39,914 nucleotides of DNA, from contig VXLV01000049.1 of assembly GCA_009841405.1 (NCBI GenBank), forward strand, positions 1 to 39,914. The letters are read 5' to 3'. How positions within the stretch are numbered: position 1 is the first letter of the stretch; each line of letters begins with the position of its first letter. This stretch comes from Chloroflexota bacterium. GTDB taxonomy: Bacteria > Chloroflexota > Anaerolineae > Aggregatilineales > Phototrophicaceae. The notes beneath the pieces were generated by a model that searched no databases, was not told where the DNA came from, and saw nothing but the letters and a program-made list of their open reading frames with translations. Made by a program: the position numbers and the translations under genes. This document shows, piece after piece, positions 33,840-39,914 of this stretch.

Positions 33840-34223
33840 ATGATCAAGCGAGTGGGCACGGTATCCATATTCGTGGCAGACCAGGACCGCGCCAAAGCCT
33901 TTTACACCGAAAAGCTGGGCATGGAGCTCATCGCCGACGACGAGCTTTGGCCGGGCGCTGATTCGCGCTGGCTGTCGGTGGCGCCGGCGGGCGCGGAGAC
34001 GCAGATCGTCCTGTACAAGTTCGACGAGAATTGGGAGCACTACCGCTCCACCTTTCAGCAATCGCAGTCTTTGACCCTGCAATGCGATGACATCAGCGAG
34101 ACCTACCGCATCTACAAGGAGCGCGGTGTCGAGTTTCTCGGCGAGCCGGAAACGCAATTCTGGGGAACCTTCGTCATGATGAAAGATTGCGAAGGCAATA
34201 CGCTGATTCTGGTACAAGTCTGA
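33840..34223 (+). CDS. VOC-family protein, copy 2
   Basis: A 127-residue paralogue of the gene at 33296, sharing the VFVxDQxRAKAFYTEKLG opening, the WEHYR segment, the CDD turn in the second unit, and GVxFLGEPxxQxWG. GGGGAG lies 8 nt before the ATG. Its stop TGA shares its last base with the ATG of the pncC/cinA-type gene (TGATG), so the two are translated together. The two VOC copies differ in the central loop, which usually shapes the active site. Confidence 0.88.
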   Translation: MIKRVGTVSIFVADQDRAKAFYTEKLGMELIADDELWPGADSRWLSVAPAGAETQIVLYKFDENWEHYRSTFQQSQSLTLQCDDISETYRIYKERGVEFLGEPETQFWGTFVMMKDCEGNTLILVQV

Positions 34224-34711
34224 TGAATGAAGACTTGCTCGCGCTGTCGCGGGAGGTCGGCGCGGCGCTGGCTGAACGCGGCCACCGGGTTTGCGCCGCC
34301 GAGTCGTGCACGGGCGGGCTTGTCCTTAGTACGCTGACCGACTGCGCCGGCAGTTCCGCTTACGTGCAGGGCGGCATCGTCACCTATTCCAACGAGGCCA
34401 AGGCGCGCTTCCTCGGGGTGCGCCCGGCGACGCTGATCGAGTTTGGCGCGGTGAGCCCGGCGACTGCGCGCGAGATGGCGCTCGGGGCGCAGGCGCTCTT
34501 CGGCGTCGAGTACGCGTTGAGTGTGACGGGCATCGCCGGTCCGGGCGGGGGCACAGTCGCGAAGCCGGTGGGATTGACCTACATCGGCCTGGTCGGGCCC
34601 GGCGGAGATCTGCGCGTTGTGCGGCGCGTCTGGGATGGCGATCGCGTCGAAAACAAGGCGGCCAGTGTGGCGGCGGCGCTGCGGCTGCTGCTTGAAAAAC
34701 TTCAGGGCTAG
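34223..34711 (+). CDS. pncC: CinA C-terminal domain / nicotinamide-nucleotide amidase
   Basis: A 162-residue stand-alone CinA C-terminal domain protein. The catalytic and binding signature AAESCTGGLVLSTLTD is at about 24-39, followed by GSSAYVQGGIVTYSNEAK, GAVSPATAREMA and SVTGIAGPGGGT. These proteins deamidate nicotinamide mononucleotide to nicotinate mononucleotide, recycling the by-product of NAD-dependent DNA ligase. The start at 34223 overlaps the VOC stop by one base; a longer frame from 34187 lies within the VOC gene. The NMN amidase assignment rests on family knowledge. Confidence 0.93.
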   Translation: MNEDLLALSREVGAALAERGHRVCAAESCTGGLVLSTLTDCAGSSAYVQGGIVTYSNEAKARFLGVRPATLIEFGAVSPATAREMALGAQALFGVEYALSVTGIAGPGGGTVAKPVGLTYIGLVGPGGDLRVVRRVWDGDRVENKAASVAAALRLLLEKLQG

Positions 34712-35024
34712 CGGCTCAGCCCGCTTCCGCATTACAGGCGAACAATTCTGGGAAGTGGTAACTACCGCGGATATTGCCCGCTTGGCGAACATCGCAAAGA
34801 TTTTTTCACCACAGAGAGCACAGAGAACACAGAGGTTTTGATGTAGGGGCAAGCCTTGGCTCGCCCGCAATTTACATAGATTCTCATCCTTGAATTGCAC
34901 GACTTTCTTGCGGTTATTGAGAACACAGAGAGTACAGAAATTTCGTGTCAAGCGCGCGCACATATCATGTTGTCGGAATGTACAGTTCCCGCATACCGCA
35001 GCTCTCAGCCCGCGGAAGCGCCTC
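34712..35024. other. Non-coding gap with composite repeat
   Basis: No gene is supported. The gap contains an ACAGAGAAC tandem array (34807-34835), a single REP-like palindrome (34844-34867), and a weaker array copy (34918-34938). I see no promoter or RNA gene. Confidence 0.6.
34801..34867. repeat. Composite repeat: ACAGAGAAC array joined to a REP palindrome
   Basis: A T-run, then CACCACAGAGAGCACAGAG units, then TTTTGATGTAGGGGC and AAGCCTTGGCTCGCCC. The same order and spacing occur at 39853-39914, so the array and palindrome move or are kept as one element. Confidence 0.7.
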
Positions 35025-35498
35025 TCACCATAGGTCCAGCGTCCCGCGCAGGCTGCCGAGTTCGCCGATGTGATAGGAGTTGTGCGCGGCGATCACCAGG
35101 ATCTCGCGCAGGATCGAGTGGCCCGGCTGGCCATGCGGGATCTGCGCGCAGAGGTCGCGGGCCGGGTCCTTGATGATGGCGACCAGCGCGGCGCGGTCCA
35201 CCTCAAAGGCGGCGATCGTCGCGCGCCACATGGGCTCGTCGGCGTCTTCCGCAGGCGCGGGCCAATAGGCTTCCGGCCATTGCAGGTATTGGTAGTTCGG
35301 ATTCTCGATGTAGTCGAGGATATCGGCTTGCGTGATGCGCAGGTGCTCCAGAAGATGCCAGAAGCTGTAGGGCGTGTTGGGCGGGCGCGTGTTGTAATGC
35401 GCGGCCGGGAAGTCGGCGACGGCGGTCTCGAAGCTGAGGTGCGCCTGGCGCAGCGTCAGCGCGTTTACAAGCTGCTCGCGGATATGGGCATCGCTCAT
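35025..35498 (-). CDS. DinB-like (YfiT/DUF664-type) four-helix protein
   Basis: A 157-residue DinB-superfamily protein with the metal-binding histidine pattern H48 or H52 (FWHLLEH) and H139 and H143 (AAHNSYHIGEL). The C-terminal HNSYHIGELGSLRG motif is diagnostic. Related proteins are metal-dependent thiol transferases acting with bacillithiol or mycothiol, or are of unknown role. AGGAG lies 8 nt before the ATG at 35498. It is a single gene convergent with pncC across a repeat-rich gap. Confidence 0.9.
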   Translation of the reverse strand: MSDAHIREQLVNALTLRQAHLSFETAVADFPAAHYNTRPPNTPYSFWHLLEHLRITQADILDYIENPNYQYLQWPEAYWPAPAEDADEPMWRATIAAFEVDRAALVAIIKDPARDLCAQIPHGQPGHSILREILVIAAHNSYHIGELGSLRGTLDLW

Positions 35499-35598
35499 GG
35501 GTCGTTCTCCTAGTTTCCGCGGCTGATTTTAGCACGCGATTCCTTTGAGATCTCAGTAGGTCCGGCAACGCAAAGAGAAGCCGAAATCAAGTCCACTG

Positions 35599-35667
35599 TA
35601 GGGGCGACTTTGTAAGTCGCCCGAAAACTCGAACAGAAGATGCGGGCGACCTGATAGGTCGCCCCTA
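35599..35667. repeat. REPIN-like inverted pair (TAGGGGCG family)
   Basis: A 69-nt unit from TAGGGGCGACTT to AGGTCGCCCCTA, upstream of both the DinB-like gene and the TPR gene. Confidence 0.75.
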
Positions 35668-35929
35668 CACGCATTCGACGCGCTTGGCGACTTAGCTGCG
35701 CGCGGATATTCTTCGGTTGCACACTTTCGATTACAGGCGAATCTTTGCCGGACCGTCTGACACGCGTTACAATCTGCGCCAGCAGAGCGTATGGTTGCTG
35801 CCGGCAAAGAAGGACCGTGCGGAATCGTGTATAACGGCAAACAATGGAAGCGCGCTGGGCTGCGATGCACGCAGCGGGCCGCTGGCATGGGCGCAAAGGG
35901 TCAGCGTCGGCTTAGCGTAGATTAATTTT

Positions 35930-35960
35930 TTGGCGAAAGCGCTGCCCTATGCGGTATAAT
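35930..35960 (+). promoter_or_regulatory. Candidate promoter of the first TPR gene
   Basis: A perfect TATAAT at 35955-35960 with TTGGCG at 35930-35935, spacer 19 nt. The gene's ATG at 35988 follows GGTGAG at 35979-35984. The promoter position rules out the upstream in-frame ATG at 35949. Confidence 0.55.
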
Positions 35961-35987
35961 GCAGGTGTCAGGCAATTGGTGAGAATT

Positions 35988-36860
35988 ATGTACGACAACT
36001 ATCCGGCTTATGACGTGCCGAAAAGCAATATCGTCCAGCGTTTCTTCGCGCAGCGCTGGAGCGCCATCCTGCTTGAAATCGTGCTGACCATCGTCATAAC
36101 TGTGGCGGCGGGGCAGGCTTTTGAATTCTTTGATCCTTTCGGTGGCGAATCCGCTGATGCGGCGCCGGCGGCGGCTTCCGCCCCGGACGCTAACGCAATG
36201 AGCGTCGCGCTTGAGCCGGTAAAGCAGCGCGGCGCCGACTACGTGAACGAGCGTCGCTACATCGCGGCGGAAGCGATATATGATTTTGCCGTCGCGCTGG
36301 AACCCGACGACCCCGCCAATCATGGCTGGCGCGGTTACGTGAATTTGCAGACGGCGGACTACCTGGAAGCGCAGGCGGACTTCCGGCGTGTGCTCGAACG
36401 CCGTCCCTTGGATTACGACGCGCACAACGCGCTCTGCTGGGCTTACGGCGAATCGCGAGATTTTACTTCCGCCCTGGAGCATTGCCAGCAGGCCCTGATC
36501 GCCGCCACATCGCTTCCGCAGTACGCCATCGCGCTGGAGAATCGCTGCTGGGTGCATGTCGAAATGGGCGAGTACGACGCGGCTGCGCAAGAGTGCCTGG
36601 CGGTCCTGGAGATTTACGGCGGCTGCCAGCACGAGGTCTGCGCGCTGGCGCATTACAATCTGGGGCGCGTCATGCTGGCGCAGGGCAAGACCGAGCGGGC
36701 GCTGCGGCAATTCAATCTGGCGTTTCGGATCGGATCGACTTATGCCGACATGTATTTGAAAATCGGCGAGGTATACGATACACTTGGTTTTGACGCGGCG
36801 GCTGCGGCCAGCTTCGCCCAATATGAAGAGCTGGCGGCGGCGCGCGTAGGACGAAAGTAG
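35988..36860 (+). CDS. TPR-repeat membrane protein, shorter paralogue
   Basis: A 290-residue protein. The N-terminal 23 residues are cytoplasmic and carry YPAYDVPK (5-12), then a single membrane segment at about 26-44. The outside part (about 60-285) is made of TPR-like helical pairs, with NERRYIAAEAIYDFAVALEPDDPANHGWRGY as the first clear unit. The last units cover AHYNLGRVMLAQGKTERALRQFNLAF and MYLKIGEVYDTLGFDAAAAASFAQYEEL. The ATG at 35988 is chosen because it fits the paralogue's N-terminus and lies downstream of the TATAAT. TPRs mediate protein contacts, here probably at the outer face of the membrane. The first 30 residues align without gaps to the next gene's product. Partner unknown. 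Confidence 0.8.
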   Translation: MYDNYPAYDVPKSNIVQRFFAQRWSAILLEIVLTIVITVAAGQAFEFFDPFGGESADAAPAAASAPDANAMSVALEPVKQRGADYVNERRYIAAEAIYDFAVALEPDDPANHGWRGYVNLQTADYLEAQADFRRVLERRPLDYDAHNALCWAYGESRDFTSALEHCQQALIAATSLPQYAIALENRCWVHVEMGEYDAAAQECLAVLEIYGGCQHEVCALAHYNLGRVMLAQGKTERALRQFNLAFRIGSTYADMYLKIGEVYDTLGFDAAAAASFAQYEELAAARVGRK

Positions 36861-36891
36861 GTCAAGCGTGGTAGTGAGCTGGCGCTGCGGC

Positions 36892-36922
36892 TTGACGGTT
36901 GCAACGTCAGATGTGTTATACT
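36892..36922 (+). promoter_or_regulatory. Candidate promoter of the second TPR gene
   Basis: TTGACG at 36892-36897 and TATACT at 36917-36922 with a 19-nt spacer; TGT just before the hexamer makes an extended -10. It lies in the 117-nt gap between the two TPR genes, so the second can be expressed independently. Confidence 0.55.
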
Positions 36923-36977
36923 CAGTGTCAAATCGTCCAATCCGTGATCGGTAGCTGAAACAGCGAGGGATAATTTT

Positions 36978-38711
36978 ATGACGAAACAGTATCCGGAATA
37001 TGATATTCCCAAACGTTCCATCAAAGATCGCGTGTTTAGCCAGCGCCCGAGCGCTTTGATTATCGAGGGCTTGCTGGTGCTGGTTGCCGTGGTCGTCACC
37101 ATTGGGTTCCTTTCCCCGGTAGCGCCCGTCGAAGACAATAGCGACGCCGTGATTGCCGAGTTGGAAGCCATCATTGCCGCGCAGGAAGCCGCTTTGGCCG
37201 AAGCCGCCGAAGCGATGGCCGAGGCTGCCGAGATGGCGGCCATTCCGCCGGGCTTCATTAGCGCGTCCGCCGCCAAGAATATGGCTTGGTCGAGTTTGTC
37301 AAACGAAGAGTATCGTTCCGCAATCGCCCTATACGATGCCTTGATTGCCGAAGGCGAGGCGGATATCGACACCGTCTTCGCGCGCGGCTACGCCTACAGC
37401 ATGATCGACGAGCATGCCTTGGCCGCCCAGGACTACAGCTTTGTCTTGCAGCAGCAGCCCGATTCCCTGGGCGCGCTGAACAACCGCTGCTGGGCGCTTA
37501 GCGAAATCGGCCAAATGGAGGCCGCCCTGGCTGATTGCAATCAGTTGATGGCGCTGGCGCCGGAGGCTGACTATCCCTATCTGAATCGTGGCATTGTCTA
37601 CGAAAAGACGGGCGCGATGGACGCCGCCATGAGCGACTATGTCGAGTGGATCAAGCGCGTCAAGACCAGCGTCATCCGCAACGACAATCTGGCTTGGGAA
37701 GGCGCGCTGGAGCTTGAGATGTCGGAGGGCCAAGTATACGTGCTGCCCTTCAACGCCAGCGCCGGCCAGGATGTGGTTGTCAGCGCCGTCAGCAGCCAGC
37801 GCGACCTGGATGCCGATCCCCTGGTCTTGATCCTGGACCCGCAGGGCGAGCCCTTGACCGCCAACGATGACACCGGCGACTGGTGGGACAGCTATGTTCA
37901 CTTCCGCGCGCCGGTCAGCGGCGAGTATGCCGTTGTGCTCACGCATGCCGGCGGCAGCACCGAGGGCCGCGTTGAAGTGTCGTTCGAGATCTCGGGCCTG
38001 TTCACGCAAGGCAACGATAGCGCGCGCTACAAAAGCGACGCCTACCGCGCCTTGATGTCCGGCGACTACGAAACCGCGCTGGAGAGCTTCCGCCGCGCCT
38101 TGAATCTGAACCGCAATGACGCCGAGGCGATGAACTGGCTGGGCGTGACCTATCGCTACATGGGCGAGTACGAATCCGCGATCATCCACATCGGCATGGC
38201 TATGCGCCTGGATGAGAGCTACACCCTGCCGTACCTGTCGCGCGGCATCACCTACGAAGAGATGGGCGAGCGCGAGCAGAGCGCCGCGGACTACTACCGC
38301 TACGCCATGCTGAACCGCAGCCGTACGCTCTTCCACGCTGAGCTGGACGGCAACAGCAATTTCGAGTTGCCGATGCGCGAAGGCTGGGTGTACAGCATCC
38401 CCTTCGACGCCAAGCGCGGCCAGAAGCTGGACATTGATGTGTCGACTGTCGCGCCCGGTTTCGTTGACCCGCTGATCATTCTGATCGGCCCCGAGGGCCA
38501 GGCCCTGATCGGCGATGACGATATTTCGCGCAGCCAGTATGACGCCACCATCAGCAAATTCAAGCTGCCGGCTACCGGTCAATACACCCTGGTCGTGAGC
38601 CACGCTGAAGGCGGCGCCAACGGGACGCTGAATGTCGATGTTGACGTCACCAACCCGGTCCCGATGTCCATCCCCGACTACGGCGGATGCCCCAGCGGCG
38701 GCGGCCACTAG
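36978..38711 (+). CDS. TPR-repeat membrane protein with two pre-peptidase-like beta domains
   Basis: A 577-residue protein. A cytoplasmic N-terminus with YPEYDIPK (5-12) precedes one membrane segment (about 27-45). An Ala/Glu-rich coiled coil follows at about 52-88. The outer part then alternates: TPRs (about 95-230), a beta domain resembling the bacterial pre-peptidase C-terminal (PPC) fold (about 231-338), more TPRs (about 345-445), and a second PPC-like domain (about 451-558). Both beta domains share the pattern VYxxPFxAxxGQ followed by DPLxxLxxPxGxxLxxxDD and a terminal GxYxxVxxHAxG. A GAGGGA precedes the ATG. PPC-like domains usually bind other proteins or glycans in secreted enzymes; here there is no catalytic domain. 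An intrinsic terminator follows at 38734. Confidence 0.82.
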   Translation: MTKQYPEYDIPKRSIKDRVFSQRPSALIIEGLLVLVAVVVTIGFLSPVAPVEDNSDAVIAELEAIIAAQEAALAEAAEAMAEAAEMAAIPPGFISASAAKNMAWSSLSNEEYRSAIALYDALIAEGEADIDTVFARGYAYSMIDEHALAAQDYSFVLQQQPDSLGALNNRCWALSEIGQMEAALADCNQLMALAPEADYPYLNRGIVYEKTGAMDAAMSDYVEWIKRVKTSVIRNDNLAWEGALELEMSEGQVYVLPFNASAGQDVVVSAVSSQRDLDADPLVLILDPQGEPLTANDDTGDWWDSYVHFRAPVSGEYAVVLTHAGGSTEGRVEVSFEISGLFTQGNDSARYKSDAYRALMSGDYETALESFRRALNLNRNDAEAMNWLGVTYRYMGEYESAIIHIGMAMRLDESYTLPYLSRGITYEEMGEREQSAADYYRYAMLNRSRTLFHAELDGNSNFELPMREGWVYSIPFDAKRGQKLDIDVSTVAPGFVDPLIILIGPEGQALIGDDDISRSQYDATISKFKLPATGQYTLVVSHAEGGANGTLNVDVDVTNPVPMSIPDYGGCPSGGGH

Positions 38712-38733
38712 ACGCAAGGCATAGATGCAATTC

Positions 38734-38770
38734 AAGAGGGCAAGTCAGATGACTTGCCCTCTTTTGTTTT
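38734..38770 (+). terminator. Rho-independent terminator
   Basis: AAGAGGGCAAGT at 38734-38745 pairs perfectly with ACTTGCCCTCTT at 38752-38763, and the plus strand continues as TTTTGTTTT. It lies 22 nt after the TPR gene stop. The minus-strand tail is poorer in T, so it mainly serves plus-strand transcription. Confidence 0.85.
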
Positions 38771-38795
38771 CCGCTTGGCCGGTCCGTGCTTGAGT

Positions 38796-39734
38796 CTACT
38801 GCCCGGTCACAGACCAGACGCGACTGAAAACCCGCTTCAAGCGCGCCACATGCGCGGCCGGCAGCGGCGGGGCCGCGAAAGAACGCAGATTGGCGTCCAG
38901 GTGCGCAGGATTGCCTGTGCCCGACAGAATCACATGCGCGCCCGCTTCCGCCAGGCAGAAGCGATAAGCGGCGTCGGGAATGCTTTCGGCAGCGCCGTCT
39001 TCCAGCAGAAAGGCCAGCGGCTGCGCCAGGTCGATATCTTCCGCGTCCAGTTCGCCGCTTTCGATTAAGGCGCCCAACGTCTCTTTGAGCTTGTCGGGCT
39101 GGCTGAGGGCGCGGCGTACGGCGAACATGATCAGCACGCCGATGTCCTTGGCGATGGCGTCGCGCAGGACGGCGTCGCGCGCGCCTTGATTGAGCAGATT
39201 GAAGCCGACCATGATCACATCGTAAAAGCCGTCAGCCAGGGCGCGCTGCAGCATGCGGTGGCGCAGGTCGTCGTTCCAGTGTTCGGTCACGCCGATGTAG
39301 CGGATCAAGCCCTTTTGCTGCAGGTTCCTCATCTCCGGCACGATTTCATTGGCGTAGTAGTCGTACTGTTCAGGGTGCAGCCCGTGCAGATGGTACACAT
39401 CGATGTAGTCCGTCCCCAGCCGGCGCATGCTGTCGTGGAGGCCGGCGCGCAGTTGCTCGCGCGAGATATTTTCGTTGCGCAGGCGCTTCTTGCTGGAGAT
39501 GATGATTTGCCCGCGATCGCGCTGGGCGACGGCTTTGCCGACGATTTCTTCCGTGTCGTAGGCTTCGGCGGTATCGATGAAATTGACGCCCGCGTCAAGC
39601 GCGCGCAAAACCAGCGCCACTGACTCGGCTTCGCTGCGGATGTTGTCGCGCTGGCCGAGCCGGCTGGGCCCGCCCGCGCCGATGCCCATCGCCGAGACGC
39701 GCAATCCAGTGCGGCCCAGTCTGCGGTATTCCAT
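38796..39734 (-). CDS. Aldo/keto reductase family protein
   Basis: A 312-residue NAD(P)H-dependent TIM-barrel oxidoreductase. The catalytic tetrad is visible as Asp54 and Tyr59 (NFIDTAEAYD), Lys82 or Lys83 (ISSKKR) and His117 (YHLHGLHP). LGTDYIDVYHLH and GLIRYIGVTEH are standard AKR segments. The late VILSGTGNPAHLDAN is the usual cofactor loop. The start at 39734 is preferred over 39758 because GGGAGG lies five nt upstream and MEYRRLGRTGLRVS is the typical AKR beginning. Substrate unknown. It is convergent with the TPR gene. Confidence 0.93.
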   Translation of the reverse strand: MEYRRLGRTGLRVSAMGIGAGGPSRLGQRDNIRSEAESVALVLRALDAGVNFIDTAEAYDTEEIVGKAVAQRDRGQIIISSKKRLRNENISREQLRAGLHDSMRRLGTDYIDVYHLHGLHPEQYDYYANEIVPEMRNLQQKGLIRYIGVTEHWNDDLRHRMLQRALADGFYDVIMVGFNLLNQGARDAVLRDAIAKDIGVLIMFAVRRALSQPDKLKETLGALIESGELDAEDIDLAQPLAFLLEDGAAESIPDAAYRFCLAEAGAHVILSGTGNPAHLDANLRSFAAPPLPAAHVARLKRVFSRVWSVTGQ

Positions 39735-39852
39735 GCTGCCTCCCACTTGCTGCGTCACGTATGGCGCTCATTCTGCCCCATGCCGGCATTGAATGCGATA
39801 CCGGGCGATTGGACGGAGCGGCGAAGTTTGCGGTGATGCGAACTCCGCGCAG

Positions 39853-39914
39853 GTTTTTTTAACACAGAGAACACAGAGAACACAGAGATAATGATGTAGG
39901 GGCGAGCCTTGGCT
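39853..39914. repeat. Composite repeat at window end: ACAGAGAAC array joined to a REP palindrome
   Basis: A T-run, AACACAGAGAACACAGAG units, then ATAATGATGTAGGGGCGAGCC running off the window. It matches 34801-34867 in order and spacing. It lies just upstream of the aldo/keto reductase gene. Confidence 0.7.

Larger units (their letters stand above)
35499..35987. other. Non-coding gap of 489 nt
   Basis: Holds a REPIN-like unit (35599-35667) and, at its end, the promoter of the first TPR gene. Short open frames on both strands here have no family features or ribosome sites and look spurious. Confidence 0.6.

Noticed and set aside
35510..35920. Small ORFs on both strands in the 489-nt gap before the TPR genes
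   Set aside because: They run through a REPIN-like unit, lack ribosome sites and show no family resemblance.
12437..39914. Possible CRISPR array from the repeated TAGGGGCG and ACAGAG units
   Set aside because: Repeats are dispersed or directly tandem, without regular unique spacers or cas genes.

Overview
This 39.9 kb window looks like a contig end from a GC-rich, aerobic, free-living or host-associated bacterium, most likely a member of the Chloroflexota (Anaerolineae/Caldilineae-like). That placement is an inference. It rests on the mix of Dpp-type transporters with long periplasmic insertions, a Pro/Thr-linker SH3 lipoprotein, a DinB-like protein, VOC proteins, TPR proteins with pre-peptidase-like domains, the ctaA-ctaB pair, and many intergenic palindromic repeats. 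Tandem sulfatases, sialidase-fold proteins and a PhyH dioxygenase would suit a marine or sponge-associated relative, but nothing here proves it. I see no rRNA, convincing tRNA, CRISPR array or transposase.

Layout. 0.1-3.1 kb (minus): a two-gene molybdenum hydroxylase operon of the form II CoxL type with its [2Fe-2S] subunit, preceded by three direct repeats that overlap the likely promoter. 3.2-5.8 kb (plus): a large multi-membrane protein resembling GT-C enzymes. 6.0-12.3 kb (plus): a complete Dpp/Opp-type ABC importer, two permeases, two ATPases and a binding protein with its own upstream promoter-like sequence. 12.5-15.9 kb (plus): two tandem sialidase-fold paralogues and a TIM-barrel sugar isomerase-like protein. 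15.9-18.3 kb (minus): heme A synthase, heme O synthase and a c-type cytochrome. 18.4-21.3 kb (minus): two overlapping sulfatase genes. 21.6-22.9 kb: a MalE-type sugar-binding protein with no transporter beside it. 23.2-24.1 kb (minus): a PhyH-family dioxygenase. The 12-24 kb stretch reads as a module for capturing and breaking down sulfated or acidic glycans or peptides.

24.4-27.5 kb (minus) is a visibly AT-richer island. It holds a DNA cytosine-5 methyltransferase overlapped by a MORC/Hsp90-like GHKL ATPase that carries a C-terminal PD-(D/E)XK-like nuclease motif. It is best read as a horizontally acquired restriction or defence system of the prokaryotic MORC type. It is the most interesting item in the window.

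27.6-39.7 kb is housekeeping and small accessory genes: a medium-chain dehydrogenase, an SH3 lipoprotein, a small tail-anchored coiled-coil protein, HtpG, a DUF1801 protein, an unknown 177-residue protein, two VOC proteins with pncC/cinA coupled to the second, a DinB-like protein, two tandem TPR membrane proteins sharing an unusual N-terminal motif, and an aldo/keto reductase.

Intergenic spaces carry three dispersed repeat families: (i) 69-72 nt REPIN-like inverted pairs with TAGGGGCG ends, (ii) C/G-rich CCCTCCC...GGGAGGG palindromes, some followed by a conserved tail of about 57 nt, and (iii) short ACAGAGAAC-type tandem arrays, twice joined directly to family (i).
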